Source: Secundilactobacillus hailunensis
GTDB taxonomy: Bacteria; Bacillota; Bacilli; Lactobacillales; Lactobacillaceae
DNA: 64,000 bases
Assembly (NCBI RefSeq): GCF_005405185.1
Contig: NZ_BJDO01000005.1
Coordinates: forward strand, 42,625-106,624
Direction of reading: 5' to 3'
The translations under genes were made by a program, and so were the position numbers. Positions 36,404 through 46,018 of the stretch are shown piece after piece (positions within the stretch are counted from its first letter, which is position 1; every line of letters starts with the position of its first letter). The notes beneath the pieces are model-generated. The model was given only the letters and a program-made list of their open reading frames with translations. It did no database searches and was not told the origin of the DNA.

Positions 36404-36844
36404 TTAACGAATCACCATCACTGAGATCGGTGCGTATTTCGCCATGTAAGCGGCTTGAGAGCCCACGCGACGTTTTAACCCTTTTTTAGCAATGGAACCA
36501 ATGATCAACACATCTGGTTTAACGTGCGGAATCACATCTTTGACGATCACTTCGCCAGGTTTCCCTTCAGAAACCAGTGCGTTGACCTCTTCGACGCCAG
36601 CGTCCTGTGCTTGCTTAACGTACGTCTTAATGTGTTCAACAAGTCCACTACGTTCCCCATGAATGTAGTCCTTATCCAGTGCTTCGTAAACGCTAATTTC
36701 GCGATCCTCAAGTACTGAAACAATCGTTAATGCTGCATGACGCTGTTTAGCTGTAGCAATCGCATACTGAAAAGCTAACAGTGCATCTTCAGAATCATCA
36801 ACACCAACCAAGATATGCTGAAATTCAGTCTTTTTATATGCCAT
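36404..36844 (-). CDS. UspA-family universal stress protein
   Basis: Single-domain Usp protein of about 146 residues. The N-terminal strand HILVGVDDSEDALLAF and the C-terminal ATP-binding segment GSIAKKGLKRRVGS, ending in ISVMVIR, are typical. Two adjacent ATG codons follow AGGAG. It lies about 10 bp downstream of mntH1 on the same strand, so it is probably co-expressed with manganese uptake, a pairing seen in other lactobacilli. Its function in the cell is unknown. Confidence 0.92.
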   Translation of the reverse strand: MAYKKTEFQHILVGVDDSEDALLAFQYAIATAKQRHAALTIVSVLEDREISVYEALDKDYIHGERSGLVEHIKTYVKQAQDAGVEEVNALVSEGKPGEVIVKDVIPHVKPDVLIIGSIAKKGLKRRVGSQAAYMAKYAPISVMVIR

Positions 36845-36857
36845 CATGAACTCCTAT

Positions 36858-38423
36858 CTAGTCTTCTGTACCAAGTTTAGCTTTAAGCCGCTTGTTACCT
36901 TGATGCAGATCGTAAATCATCCATATCAATAATGCCATCACACAGAAGATCAGGAAGTAGGCAATATCATCAGCTATGGCAAATTGTGCAGCAGTCGCAT
37001 GGGCTGGCAAGAAGCCTTCGATGTTAGCTGGTAGACCATCCATGTTAAGGAAGGTCAAAGCAATCACTGAGAACCAGCCAAGGATCTTAATAACTAAGTT
37101 GTTCTTGAACCGATTACCCATTTCCAGCTTACTGTCAGTCATCATTAATAATGGCAGCATTGAGAATGGTAAAGCGAATGCTAGGAAGACTTGCGAGTTA
37201 TTCATTAACTCATTAAGTGCTTCGTGTTGTTGGATTGGATTCTCATGACTAGTCATGCCAACACAAATCAGAACAGGAATAACTGAAATTAAACGGGTCA
37301 CTAACCGACGTGCCCATAGTGGCATCTTCATGTGAATGAACCCTTCCATAATTACTTGACCAGTTAAAGTCCCAGTAATAGTGGAATTTTGACCTGAAGC
37401 AAGCAGTGCAACGGCGAACAGTACCGATAAAGCACCGGACTTGGCAACGGCAATCAAAATTGGGTTACTCAACATGGAAGAATCAGATAGCGCTTGGTAT
37501 AAACCAAAGAATGAAGGATCTTTAACAGCACCCGTCTTAAATACAGCAACCCCCATCACCAGCAATAGTGCGTTGACTACGAAAGCCAGTGAGAGTTGAA
37601 TATTTGAATCCCAAGTTGTAAAACGAACGGAACGTGCAATCGATTCTTCATCAGTATGGTCAGTTTTACGTGCTTGTGAAATAGCTGAGTGTAAATATAG
37701 ATTATGTGGCATAACAGTCGCACCAATGATCCCTAATGAACCAGTCAAAGGTGTTGAACCGTTCACTTTAATCGAACTGGAGAAAGTATCCTTGGTTGGA
37801 ATTAAGCCACCAAAAACACCCAACCAGTTAGGATTTGACAATGCAACTTCATAAGCAAAGACAAACAGAATAACCAGAATCAAGCAAACAACAAGTCCTT
37901 CAATTTTACGGAACCCAATTTTGGTTAATAATAGCAATAACAAAACGTCAAAAACAGTAATGAAAACCGCGTATACCAGCGGAATATGGAATAATAGATA
38001 AAGCGCAATGGCAGCCCCAATAACTTCCGCAATATCAGTCGCCATAATTGCGAATTCCGTGAACAGCCAAAGAACGATTCCTAATGCTTTGCTGGTACGC
38101 GCCCGAATCGCTTGTGCCAGATCCATCTGCGTCACGATGCCAAGTTTAGCTGCCATGTATTGCAATAACATCGCAATCAAACTTGACATTAAGATAACAG
38201 ACATCAGCAAGTACTGGAAATTTTGACCACCAGTAATTGAAGTTGACCAATTACCTGGATCCATGTATCCGACAGCAACTAGTGCGCCAGGCCCCGAATA
38301 CATGAATAAAGTTTTCCAGAAACCTCCTTTGGGAACTTCGATTGAGCCATTGATCTCTTCCAACGATTTACCGTTGGCATATTCGATCAAATGGTGCTTA
38401 CGTGGTGTTTTTTGATCCTTCAA
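36858..38423 (-). CDS. mntH: NRAMP-family manganese importer (MntH1)
   Basis: Proton-coupled divalent metal importer, about 521 residues and 11 or more membrane helices. The helix-1 metal site MDPGNW is near residue 54, and the helix-6 motif MPHNLYLHS near residue 238 is canonical. Manganese is the expected substrate in lactobacilli. Start choice: a GTG at 38435 abuts AAGG with no spacing, so the TTG at 38423, 11 bases after AAGGG, is preferred. The promoter has a repressor-like box exactly in its spacer, plus a TetR-type palindrome further upstream. It is followed by a Usp gene. Confidence 0.95.
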   Translation of the reverse strand: MKDQKTPRKHHLIEYANGKSLEEINGSIEVPKGGFWKTLFMYSGPGALVAVGYMDPGNWSTSITGGQNFQYLLMSVILMSSLIAMLLQYMAAKLGIVTQMDLAQAIRARTSKALGIVLWLFTEFAIMATDIAEVIGAAIALYLLFHIPLVYAVFITVFDVLLLLLLTKIGFRKIEGLVVCLILVILFVFAYEVALSNPNWLGVFGGLIPTKDTFSSSIKVNGSTPLTGSLGIIGATVMPHNLYLHSAISQARKTDHTDEESIARSVRFTTWDSNIQLSLAFVVNALLLVMGVAVFKTGAVKDPSFFGLYQALSDSSMLSNPILIAVAKSGALSVLFAVALLASGQNSTITGTLTGQVIMEGFIHMKMPLWARRLVTRLISVIPVLICVGMTSHENPIQQHEALNELMNNSQVFLAFALPFSMLPLLMMTDSKLEMGNRFKNNLVIKILGWFSVIALTFLNMDGLPANIEGFLPAHATAAQFAIADDIAYFLIFCVMALLIWMIYDLHQGNKRLKAKLGTED

Positions 38424-38488
38424 AATAAGTGCCACCCTTCATAAATTTGTTAAGCGTGTTTATTGTACAATTTTTTTTACGTTTGTAA

Positions 38489-38517
38489 AATAGAGTTTAG
38501 GCATTCCTTAACCTCAA
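38489..38517 (-). promoter_or_regulatory. mntH1 promoter with MntR-like box in the spacer
   Basis: On the minus strand TTGAGG (38512-38517) and TCTATT (38489-38494) are 17 bases apart, and the spacer is the motif TTTAGGCATTCCTTAA (plus-strand 38496-38511). The same motif recurs at 41926 and 54987. Position and gene function suggest a DtxR-family manganese repressor (MntR); this is an inference. Confidence 0.6.
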
Positions 38518-38559
38518 TCTGCTTTTATGGGTCCGCTTTCATGTACTAGCCATTAACCC

Positions 38560-38573
38560 TGAGCGCCCGTTCA
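38560..38573. promoter_or_regulatory. TetR-type palindrome upstream of mntH1
   Basis: TGAGCGCCCGTTCA has the same form as TGAGCGCCCGCTCA (54860-54873) upstream of mntH2, with one mismatch between arms. The shape is typical of TetR operators, and a tetR gene lies next to mntH2. Confidence 0.55.
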
Positions 38574-38593
38574 AAAAAAGTTGAACTTTTTTT
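38573..38593. repeat. 21 bp A/T-tailed palindrome
   Basis: AAAAAAAGTT-G-AACTTTTTTT is perfectly symmetric around one central base. It sits between the divergent mntH1 and P-type ATPase promoters, next to the TetR-type palindrome. Its role is unknown; it could be an operator or a weak two-way terminator. Confidence 0.45.
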
Positions 38594-38628
38594 ACAAACT
38601 AGGAATTTTGCCTGTTTTTAGAGCTACT

Positions 38629-38657
38629 TTGCTTGTATTCACTATTATTAATATTTA
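38629..38657 (+). promoter_or_regulatory. Promoter of the P-type ATPase at 38.8 kb
   Basis: TTGCTT (38629-38634) and TATTTA (38652-38657) are 17 bases apart. The start site would be near 38664, about 30 nt before the possible leader peptide and 100 nt before the ATPase. Confidence 0.55.
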
Positions 38658-38693
38658 ATCTTATAAGTAAGAACAACGAAAGAAGGGATTACA

Positions 38694-38735
38694 TTGAGAG
38701 ACTTATTCATCAATTTGGCATTACCAGATCGTTAA
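38694..38735 (+). CDS. Possible 13-residue leader peptide before the ATPase
   Basis: A TTG-started frame encoding MRDLFINLALPDR, with AAGGG 6 bases upstream. It lies in the leader between the promoter and the ATPase start, 32 bp ahead of that gene. Too short for homology; the ribosome site and position suggest a regulatory upstream frame. Confidence 0.35.
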   Translation: MRDLFINLALPDR

Positions 38736-38767
38736 TGAATTGTTAATCACGAAAGGATGATTTATAT

Positions 38768-41509
38768 ATGGCAATCCACTCAGACAATAATCAAGTCACA
38801 CCCCAGGCAACCGACGAACAAAAAGACGCCGGCCCCAGTCAGCAACCAATCTGGCGCCAATCGACTTCCCAACTAGAAACAAACTGGCAGACCAACTGTG
38901 AAGACGGTCTTAGTACAGTTGAAGCAAAAAAACGCTTCGCAGAACATGGCCCAAATGAGCTAGAAGCCAAGAAAGTGTCAAATTTGTTGCGGTTTATCAA
39001 ACAATTTAATAACAGTATTATCTATATTCTGTTAGCTGCAGCCATCATCACGTTTGTGCTGCACAGATACTCCGATTCAATTGTTATTGGATTAGTGATC
39101 ATTGCCAACGCATTAATAGGCTATTTTCAGGAAATATCAGCTGATAATGCCTTAGCAAAAATCAAAGATCTATTAGTATCAGAAAGTTTTGTGATCCGTG
39201 ATAGTCAAAAGATCACGTTACCATCCCGAGAATTAGTGCCTGGCGACATCGTTCGACTGGAAGCTGGCGATTCCGTTCCAGCTGATCTGCGATTAGTTGA
39301 AGCTGATAACTTAAACATTCAAGAATCGGTACTGACTGGTGAAACTGATTCAGTAGAAAAGATTGAAGAAGCCATTGATGCTGACGATGTCCCCTTAGCG
39401 GAACGGCAAAATCAAGCTTTTGCCTCTACCGCCGTCACTAGCGGTTCTGGATTAGGAATCGTCATCGCTACTGGGCGTCATACTGAAATTGGTAAGATTC
39501 AACAAGATGTTGCGGAAGTTAAAGCTAAACCAACCCCGCTGATGCAAAACTTAAACCGGTTAGGCGTGGGCCTCTCAATTGCCATCGTGGTTGCGGCAAT
39601 CTTACTCTTCATTTTAGGCGCGGTGATCCACGTCTATAGTTTACCTACCTTATTGATTGCCGTCATCACAATGGTTGTTGGTTCAATGCCAGAAGGTCTG
39701 CCAGCTAGTACCTCGGTGGTGCTGGCCATGGGAACTAGACGGCTAACAAAACAAAACGCCATTGTGAAGACCTTGCCAGCTGTTGAAACGCTGGGCGCCG
39801 TAGACATTGTCAACACCGATAAAACCGGTACCCTAACTAAAAACGAAATGACTGTAACTGATATCTTGACACCTGAACATCACTACCAAGTATCAGGGGT
39901 TGGCTATGATTCAGGAGGTGCCATCCAAAACCAGGACGGTAACACGGTTAACTGGCAGCAAAATAAGCATTTGAACTGGCTGGTCCAAATTGCCGGACAA
40001 ACGTCAGATGCCGTTTTTAACCAAGAAGATGGTCAATGGGTCCTCACCGGTGAGCCAACTGATGGTGCGCTCACAGCACTTTATCATAAGCTCAATCACA
40101 CCGAACCAAATGTAAACGAGATCGACTCACTGCCCTTTGATTCAGCCTTTCGCTATTCCGCACGGCTAGTCGATTACAACAGTCAGCGAGTGCTGATGGT
40201 CAAAGGAGCTCCCCAGACACTGGCAAACCTCATTGAAGCACGTGGCGGTACCGTTAACGCCGGCGTCATGAAAGAGCAAATGAGTCAACTGACGCAGCAA
40301 GGTAAACGAGTTGTCGCATTAGGCTATCAGGTTATTTCCCAGGAAATAACCGAAATCGATCCCGATATGATTGGTAAGGGCTTAACGTTAGTCGGCCTAG
40401 TGGGGATCATTGATCCACCACGTCCAGAGGTTGCTGCTGCGGTCAAAAAGCTGCGCTACGCGGGCATTCAAGTTAAGATGATCACCGGTGATGATCCGGA
40501 TACAGCAGCCGCAATTGCCCAACAGTTAAACTTAGCCGATTCACCAAAAGCCATTACGGGTCCGGAATTAAATCAGCTGTCAGACGATGAACTGGCCAAA
40601 GTCATCGATAACTACACCGTGTTTGCCAGAACCACGCCTGCTGATAAACTCCGCATCGTCCGCGCCCAGCAGTCACTGGGTCACGTTGTTTCCATGACCG
40701 GTGACGGGGTCAATGACGCCCCTGCTTTGAAACAAGCTGACATTGGTGTTGCGATGGGAATCAAAGGAACTGACGTTGCCAAGGGCGCTGCTGATATGGT
40801 GCTTGCCGATGACGACTTCACCACGATCCTGGCAGCCGTTAAGGAAGGCCGCCACGTGTTCGATAACATCCGTAAAACGATTCGTTTCCTATTACCAACC
40901 AGTTTTGCTGAAGGACTTATCGTGGTGTTAAGTATCGTCTTGGATCAGTCGTTACCGCTCTACCCGACGCAGTTGCTGTGGATCAACATGGTCTCCGCCC
41001 TCACGATTCAATTCGCGTTTATTTTTGAACCAGTTGAATCCGGCATCATGTTACGGGGGCCGCGAAACGTTAAAGCCGGTATTCTGTCACGGATGGACGT
41101 AGTTGAAGTTATCTACGTCTCATTATTGATCTCTGGCTTAGGAATATTTGCTTACGACACGTTGGTCAATCACAGTATTACCGCCTTAATGGGTAGCACA
41201 ATGACGTTAAATATCGTTATCTTTGGGAAGATCTTCTACCTATTCAACCTGCGAAATAACCATCCAGTGGTTTCAAAATACTTCTTCCAAAACAAAATGG
41301 CGTTTTACATCATCGCACTGTTGATCGTCTTGCAGCTGGGTATCATTTACCTGCCCTTCATGCAAGGCATCTTCCACACGACGGCCATCGACTTCCACTA
41401 CGGTTGGGGTATTCCAATCATCATGGGCTTCATTGTCCTGGTGGTAACGGAAATCGTTAAATTGTTTAGGCTACACTGGAATCAGCTGCATAAAGATCGC
41501 ATTAGGTAA
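38768..41509 (+). CDS. P2A-type cation-transporting ATPase
   Basis: Calcium- or manganese-type pump of 913 residues. Visible are TGE (190-192), the helix M4 ion-site MPEGLP (307-312), the phosphorylation site NTDKTGTLTKNE (Asp351), the nucleotide-domain KGAPQ, and GDGVNDAPALKQA. The N-terminus holds a hydrophilic, Gln/Asp-rich tail of about 35 residues. Ten membrane segments are expected. It diverges from mntH1 with a shared 330 bp control region, so a role in manganese balance (export, or low-affinity transport) is plausible, but calcium cannot be ruled out. AAAGGA precedes the ATG. Confidence 0.9.
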   Translation: MAIHSDNNQVTPQATDEQKDAGPSQQPIWRQSTSQLETNWQTNCEDGLSTVEAKKRFAEHGPNELEAKKVSNLLRFIKQFNNSIIYILLAAAIITFVLHRYSDSIVIGLVIIANALIGYFQEISADNALAKIKDLLVSESFVIRDSQKITLPSRELVPGDIVRLEAGDSVPADLRLVEADNLNIQESVLTGETDSVEKIEEAIDADDVPLAERQNQAFASTAVTSGSGLGIVIATGRHTEIGKIQQDVAEVKAKPTPLMQNLNRLGVGLSIAIVVAAILLFILGAVIHVYSLPTLLIAVITMVVGSMPEGLPASTSVVLAMGTRRLTKQNAIVKTLPAVETLGAVDIVNTDKTGTLTKNEMTVTDILTPEHHYQVSGVGYDSGGAIQNQDGNTVNWQQNKHLNWLVQIAGQTSDAVFNQEDGQWVLTGEPTDGALTALYHKLNHTEPNVNEIDSLPFDSAFRYSARLVDYNSQRVLMVKGAPQTLANLIEARGGTVNAGVMKEQMSQLTQQGKRVVALGYQVISQEITEIDPDMIGKGLTLVGLVGIIDPPRPEVAAAVKKLRYAGIQVKMITGDDPDTAAAIAQQLNLADSPKAITGPELNQLSDDELAKVIDNYTVFARTTPADKLRIVRAQQSLGHVVSMTGDGVNDAPALKQADIGVAMGIKGTDVAKGAADMVLADDDFTTILAAVKEGRHVFDNIRKTIRFLLPTSFAEGLIVVLSIVLDQSLPLYPTQLLWINMVSALTIQFAFIFEPVESGIMLRGPRNVKAGILSRMDVVEVIYVSLLISGLGIFAYDTLVNHSITALMGSTMTLNIVIFGKIFYLFNLRNNHPVVSKYFFQNKMAFYIIALLIVLQLGIIYLPFMQGIFHTTAIDFHYGWGIPIIMGFIVLVVTEIVKLFRLHWNQLHKDRIR

Positions 41510-41525
41510 CAAACAAGTAGTAGAT

Positions 41526-41564
41526 ACTAAAAGCGCATGATGACTTATCATCATGCGCTTTTAG
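41526..41564 (+). terminator. Terminator of the ATPase
   Basis: ACTAAAAGCGCATGATGA and its full complement form an 18 bp perfect stem with a 3-base loop, 17 bp past the stop codon. Confidence 0.9.
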
Positions 41565-41663
41565 TATTTCCCGGGGCATAATTTCCCAGTTCTTCTCTTA
41601 TGCTGTTAATCTGAAATATTCCCACATATTTTCACTACTAATATATGACCATGTTTCAACTCA

Positions 41664-41894
41664 TCAACTTAATTTAATCTGAAATTCTTCTGGTCCATTA
41701 ATCGACTCAACACTAATTTTTTGCCCGTTTTCCAAGGAATCATCACACCAGAAATCAGAGTGAGTATGTCCCTTAAACCAAAACTGATACCGTGGACCTT
41801 CGGGGGTCTTCTCTACATCAACTGACGCCTGACTGCCATCCGATAACTTGACCATTTCAAAACCTTTCGTTGGATGCATGTAAATAGTTGTCAT
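41664..41894 (-). CDS. 76-residue protein of unknown function with a metal-box promoter
   Basis: Small soluble protein, predicted mostly beta-strand, with no signal peptide. The most conserved-looking part is FKGHTHSDFWCDDSL, which offers two His, one Cys and three Asp as possible metal ligands. The ATG at 41894 follows GGAGG by 9 bases. A copy of the motif found at both mntH promoters lies 32 bp upstream (41926-41943), here as a perfect palindrome. I do not recognise the family. A role in manganese or related metal homeostasis is inferred only from the shared motif. Confidence 0.7.
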   Translation of the reverse strand: MTTIYMHPTKGFEMVKLSDGSQASVDVEKTPEGPRYQFWFKGHTHSDFWCDDSLENGQKISVESINGPEEFQIKLS

Positions 41895-41925
41895 AATTTC
41901 TACCTCCATGTTGCATGGTAACATA

Positions 41926-41943
41926 TTTTAGGAATGCCTAAAA
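41926..41943. promoter_or_regulatory. MntR-like box of the 76-residue protein
   Basis: TTTTAGG-AATG-CCTAAAA, with perfect 7 bp arms. It is the best copy of the motif shared with the mntH1 and mntH2 promoter regions. Confidence 0.6.
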
Positions 41944-41954
41944 ATAATTCGCTC

Positions 41955-41984
41955 AAAAAAATAGCCACCCTTGAGATGGTATTT
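41955..41984 (-). terminator. Weak terminator after the YitT gene
   Basis: On the minus strand ATACCATC and a GGTGGCTAT-type arm form a short imperfect stem followed by TTTTTTT, 12 bp past the stop of the YitT gene. Confidence 0.55.
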
Positions 41985-41996
41985 TTCGGCTAATTT

Positions 41997-42827
41997 TTAC
42001 AAATCTAGTAAATGAACCCCCCGCACGCTGCGAATCTGATCCGTCACCACTAAGGCGTCCGGGTCCACGGACATAATGATTGGCATCACGGCCGTCCAAT
42101 CCCGGTTACTGCAGACATAGAATAACGCATCCGTATCTTTCTTGCTATAAAAACCCGTTGCTTTTAGCATGGTGATTCCCTGTCCTAACTGAGTCGATAA
42201 AGCTTCGCCAATCGCTTGGTTTTTGGGAGAAAAGACTAATACCGACCGCTTGGCACCAACCATATCCAAGTATTTATTCAGCACAACCGCTGAGACGTAT
42301 AGTTCCAGTACCGTTAATAACATGTTTTGAAAGCCAATCACCAGCCCTGACGGAATCGCTACGATCAGATCAAAAAAGAGCATGGCAGACCCATTACGAA
42401 TCCCGAAATAGCGATTAACGATTTTCGCCAGGATCGTACTGCCGGCAATGGTTCCCTTAGCGCGGAAGATCAGTCCCATGGAAATCCCCATTAACACGCC
42501 ACCCGTAATCGCAGCAATTACCGTTTGGGTCGTATGGTATGGCCAAAATACTGGCACTCTTAAAAAAATACTGATCCAAAGTACCGCCCACAGTGAATAA
42601 AACACAGTTTCCCGCTTTAAAAACTTAAAACCGATTAAAATTAAAATCCCGTTTAAGACAATATTGGTCAGTGCCGGTGAAATTCTAAGCGTATAATAAC
42701 CCAACGCGGTTAAACCGGTAACCCCACCCTCACCAATGCGATTAGGAATCAAAAAATAGTTGATTGCCAGGGCGTAAACTAAGGCACCAATAATGATCTG
42801 CAGACCGTTTTTTAAAATTGCTCTCAA
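41997..42827 (-). CDS. YitT-family membrane protein
   Basis: Membrane protein of 276 residues with about five or six N-terminal helices (the YitT/DUF161 part; AINYFLIPNRIGEGGVTGLTA is typical) and a C-terminal soluble DUF2179 domain from about residue 215 (YVCSNRDWTAVMPIIMSVDPDALV). The family is common in Firmicutes and has no settled function, though transport is suspected. It is a single gene, 37 bp from a terminator and the metal box of the next gene on the same strand. Confidence 0.9.
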   Translation of the reverse strand: MRAILKNGLQIIIGALVYALAINYFLIPNRIGEGGVTGLTALGYYTLRISPALTNIVLNGILILIGFKFLKRETVFYSLWAVLWISIFLRVPVFWPYHTTQTVIAAITGGVLMGISMGLIFRAKGTIAGSTILAKIVNRYFGIRNGSAMLFFDLIVAIPSGLVIGFQNMLLTVLELYVSAVVLNKYLDMVGAKRSVLVFSPKNQAIGEALSTQLGQGITMLKATGFYSKKDTDALFYVCSNRDWTAVMPIIMSVDPDALVVTDQIRSVRGVHLLDL

Positions 42828-42941
42828 TGATAAATTCCCCTTACGCGTATTAATGTTTACTATCTACTCTACGCTATAAAGATTATTTAAATCAACCTTA
42901 TATCCTGCATCTTTAGATCATTACTAGCAATTGCTAACTGC

Positions 42942-42957
42942 GGTTTCACATGAAACA
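42942..42957. other. Degenerate parS-like site
   Basis: GGTTTCACATGAAACA differs from the parS consensus TGTTTCACGTGAAACA at positions 1 and 9. It is about 12 kb from the perfect site and lies in an intergenic gap. It may be a weak secondary ParB site. Confidence 0.4.
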
Positions 42958-43041
42958 TTCAGGTTAAACGCGGTTACTCGGGTTGTAGCGATTTAACGTG
43001 ATACAATAGAAACGTATAACCAAATCAAAGGGAGTGTTTGC

Positions 43042-44448
43042 ATGACTAAACGGATCAAGGGCTCTTGTACCACGATGCTTGTGGGCAAAAAAGCCTCCAT
43101 TGACGGTTCCACTATAATTGCAAGAAATGAGGATGGCGCCGGTCCGCTGAATCTACAAAAGTTTGTCGTCGTTAACCCTAAAGATCAGCCACGGCATTAC
43201 AAGGCTGTGTTAAGTAAAGTTGAAATGGATTTACCAGATGATCCGTTACGGTACACGTCAACACCTGACGCCACTGACGGTCACGGTATTTGGGCTGCTG
43301 CTGGCATCAATAGTGCCAACGTTGCCATGACGGCGACTGAGACCATTACCTCAAATTCTCGGATTCAAGGTGTCGATCCATTGGTAGAAGATGGTATCGG
43401 TGAAGAAGATATCACCGCCATTACTTTGCCTTATGCGCATTCCGCTCGTGAAGGCGTTAAGCGTTTAGGCAGCTTACTGGAAAAATATGGTACGTATGAA
43501 ATGAATGCCATGGCTTTCTCCGATAAGGATGAAGTTTGGTACTTTGAATCAATCGGTGGTCATCACTGGGCTGCCATCCGCATTCCTGACGACGCCTATG
43601 TCATCGCACCCAACCGCTTAAATATCGATCAATTTGATTTCAACTCTGACGATACGCTATTTGCCAAGGATCTGCCTGATATGATTGAAAAGTATCACAT
43701 GAATCCTGATAAAGATCAGGTCAATCTACGGCATATCTTTGGTAGTTCAACGATCAAGGATACCCGCTACAACAACCCACGGGCTTGGTATGGTCAAAAG
43801 TACTTCAATCCAGAATTTGATACCACTCCAATCGATCAGGACCTGCCATTCATTTGCCGAACTGATAAGAAGATCACCATTGAGGATATGAAATTTGTTT
43901 TGAGTTCACACTATCAAAACACCCCATATGATCCCTACGGTACTGGTACTGAAGCGCAAAAGAAACAGTTCCGGCCAATTGGCATCAACCGGAACCAAGA
44001 ACTGCATATTCTGCAGATTCGTAACGATGTTCCAGCCGAAATTGCCGGGATTCACTGGCTCGCCTTTGGTCCCAATACCTTCAACGCGGTCGTTCCCTTC
44101 TACGCTAACGTTACGGATACCCCAGAGGCTTACAAGAATACGACGACTAACTGCGATCCAACCAATATGTACTGGTTGCCAAACGTGTTAGCGCTGATCG
44201 GTGATCAAAATTTTGCTCTGTATGAAGATCAGGAAAACTTGTTTGAAGAACACACTGTTGCTCAGTGTCGGAACCTGCAAATTAAGACCGATCAGACAGC
44301 TACAAAACAATCTGATCTATCCGCTTATCTAGAAAAGGTCAATAACCAAATGGCTGATATTGACCAGAAGAACTCAAACGTTCTGCTGGGTCAAATGTTA
44401 GGCTTAGGTGAAGCCCAAATGAAATTACAATTTACCTTGAACGATTAG
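43042..44448 (+). CDS. pepD: C69-family dipeptidase (PepD-like)
   Basis: N-terminal-nucleophile dipeptidase of 468 residues with broad dipeptide specificity, cytoplasmic in lactobacilli. The catalytic cysteine is in [16 protein letters not shown] at residue 9, which becomes the N-terminus after removal of a short propeptide; the IIARNED segment follows. GGGAG precedes the ATG. It is a single-gene unit with its own terminator. Proteolytic capacity of this kind supports peptide-based amino-acid nutrition. Confidence 0.93.
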   Translation: MTKRIKGSCTTMLVGKKASIDGSTIIARNEDGAGPLNLQKFVVVNPKDQPRHYKAVLSKVEMDLPDDPLRYTSTPDATDGHGIWAAAGINSANVAMTATETITSNSRIQGVDPLVEDGIGEEDITAITLPYAHSAREGVKRLGSLLEKYGTYEMNAMAFSDKDEVWYFESIGGHHWAAIRIPDDAYVIAPNRLNIDQFDFNSDDTLFAKDLPDMIEKYHMNPDKDQVNLRHIFGSSTIKDTRYNNPRAWYGQKYFNPEFDTTPIDQDLPFICRTDKKITIEDMKFVLSSHYQNTPYDPYGTGTEAQKKQFRPIGINRNQELHILQIRNDVPAEIAGIHWLAFGPNTFNAVVPFYANVTDTPEAYKNTTTNCDPTNMYWLPNVLALIGDQNFALYEDQENLFEEHTVAQCRNLQIKTDQTATKQSDLSAYLEKVNNQMADIDQKNSNVLLGQMLGLGEAQMKLQFTLND

Positions 44449-44463
44449 TAACGCTGAATCAGC

Positions 44464-44510
44464 AAAAAGCCTGTATTTCCAGTCATCAATGATTGGAATA
44501 CAGGCTTTTT
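44464..44510. terminator. Bidirectional terminator
   Basis: AAAAAGCCTGTATTCC-type arms (44464 and 44510 ends) pair over about 17 bp with A- and T-runs outside, between convergent pepD and the NhaC-type gene. Confidence 0.92.
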
Positions 44511-44535
44511 CTAGTTCAACCTTTAATTTAACACA

Positions 44536-45852
44536 CTAGATTCTGGCTCGTGCTTCTTTTGGCGAGAAATGGCTGAACAAGAAAAGCACAGAAACCACTC
44601 CTAGTACCATGCAATACCAGCTATACGGTACGATGGACGCCGCGGAAACCTGGGCAATTGCACCGGCCATTAATAATTGGCCGCCATAGGGGATCAGCCC
44701 TTGACCGACACAGGAAAAGACATCCAAAATACTAGCAGTATACGATTTGGAAATCTGGTAGGTATCTGACAGATCTTTTGAGATCGGACCGGCAATCATA
44801 ATTGAAACGGTGTTGTTGGTAGTAATGAGATCCAATAACAGGATTAAAAAGGCAACGGCAAATTTACCACCTAAGGCACCGTGGGCATGCTTAGTAATCT
44901 TATCAAGCAGCCACTGAATGCCGCCCATGTGCGTCATTAAAGCGGCTAATCCGCCCACTACAATGGAAATCAGTGAGATGTCTGCCATAGACAGCATCCC
45001 CTTATGAATTGAATCCAACGCGCCAATAAAATCAAAGCTCCCAGCACTGATACCGATGACCGTTGCAGTCACGATTCCCATCAACAAAACGATCAACACA
45101 TTAATGTTCATAAACGATAAGGCGATGACGACGATGTACGGTAAAATATCCAGCCAGTGGATCGTACCAAGACCACCTACATTGGCATCTCCAACGTGTA
45201 CCGTCATTAGTAGTGCGATAGTGATCAGCACCGCCGGAATGACCATAATCGCGTTAGTCTTGAATTTATCAAAAATCGTTACGCCCTGAGTCTTAGCGGA
45301 GACGATGGCAGAGCCGGAAATAAGCGATAGATCATCGCCGAACATGGCACCACTAACCACTACCCCCGCCATTAACGGCATACTAATGTGAGCCATTTGG
45401 GCAATACTGGCCGCAATTGGCATCAACGCCGCCACAGTCCCCATAGAAGTTCCCATAGCAAAACTGAGAATACACCCCAGAATAAAGACCCCTGGGACCA
45501 AAAACGACTTGGGTAAATACGTCAATCCAATATCGGTAATCGTCTCCACCGCATGCATCGATTTAGTCACGTAGTAAAAGGCCCCCGCTAACAGGAAAAT
45601 AATAATCATTAAAATCATGGTTTCCTGCCCAGCACCTTTGAAATAAACGGTTAACTTATCGTTAAAAGTATCCTGTTTATTATCACCCTTTAATAAGAAA
45701 GCAACGATACTTGCTAGCATCATGGCTACTAACAGCGGCATATTGTCGAAACTGCCAGTTAACACGCCCGAACTAATGTAAAGAACCAGGAAAAACAAGA
45801 GTGGCAGCAATCCCACAAAGTTCCCCTTGGGTGACGGTTGATTCGTTTTCAT
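44536..45852 (-). CDS. NhaC-family sodium/proton antiporter
   Basis: Membrane antiporter of 438 residues with about 11 helices. The family segments SFAMGTSMGTVAALMPIA and SGAMFGDDLSLISGSAI (near residue 170) match NhaC-type exchangers. The ATG at 45852 follows GTGGGA; the in-frame TTG two codons upstream is not favoured. Some members exchange malate/lactate with sodium (MleN type), so substrate is not certain. It is a single gene. Confidence 0.85.
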   Translation of the reverse strand: MKTNQPSPKGNFVGLLPLLFFLVLYISSGVLTGSFDNMPLLVAMMLASIVAFLLKGDNKQDTFNDKLTVYFKGAGQETMILMIIIFLLAGAFYYVTKSMHAVETITDIGLTYLPKSFLVPGVFILGCILSFAMGTSMGTVAALMPIAASIAQMAHISMPLMAGVVVSGAMFGDDLSLISGSAIVSAKTQGVTIFDKFKTNAIMVIPAVLITIALLMTVHVGDANVGGLGTIHWLDILPYIVVIALSFMNINVLIVLLMGIVTATVIGISAGSFDFIGALDSIHKGMLSMADISLISIVVGGLAALMTHMGGIQWLLDKITKHAHGALGGKFAVAFLILLLDLITTNNTVSIMIAGPISKDLSDTYQISKSYTASILDVFSCVGQGLIPYGGQLLMAGAIAQVSAASIVPYSWYCMVLGVVSVLFLFSHFSPKEARARI

Positions 45853-45953
45853 GATCAATTCCCACTTTCAAAATGTTTACTGAAAACATTATAACGGTCT
45901 GGATTTTGAGAAAAATGGGAGATTACTGAGAGTTATCACATTGTTGGGTAACG

Positions 45954-45999
45954 CAAAAGCAGCCTAATCATCAGTAACGCTACCTGATCATTAAGCTGC
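45954..45999 (-). terminator. Terminator of the copper operon
   Basis: On the minus strand a 16 bp stem (arms 45999-45984 and 45974-45959) is followed by TTTTGC, 20 bp after the copper ATPase stop. Confidence 0.82.
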
Positions 46000-46018
46000 C
46001 TTTAGCTGCAATTTTAAG

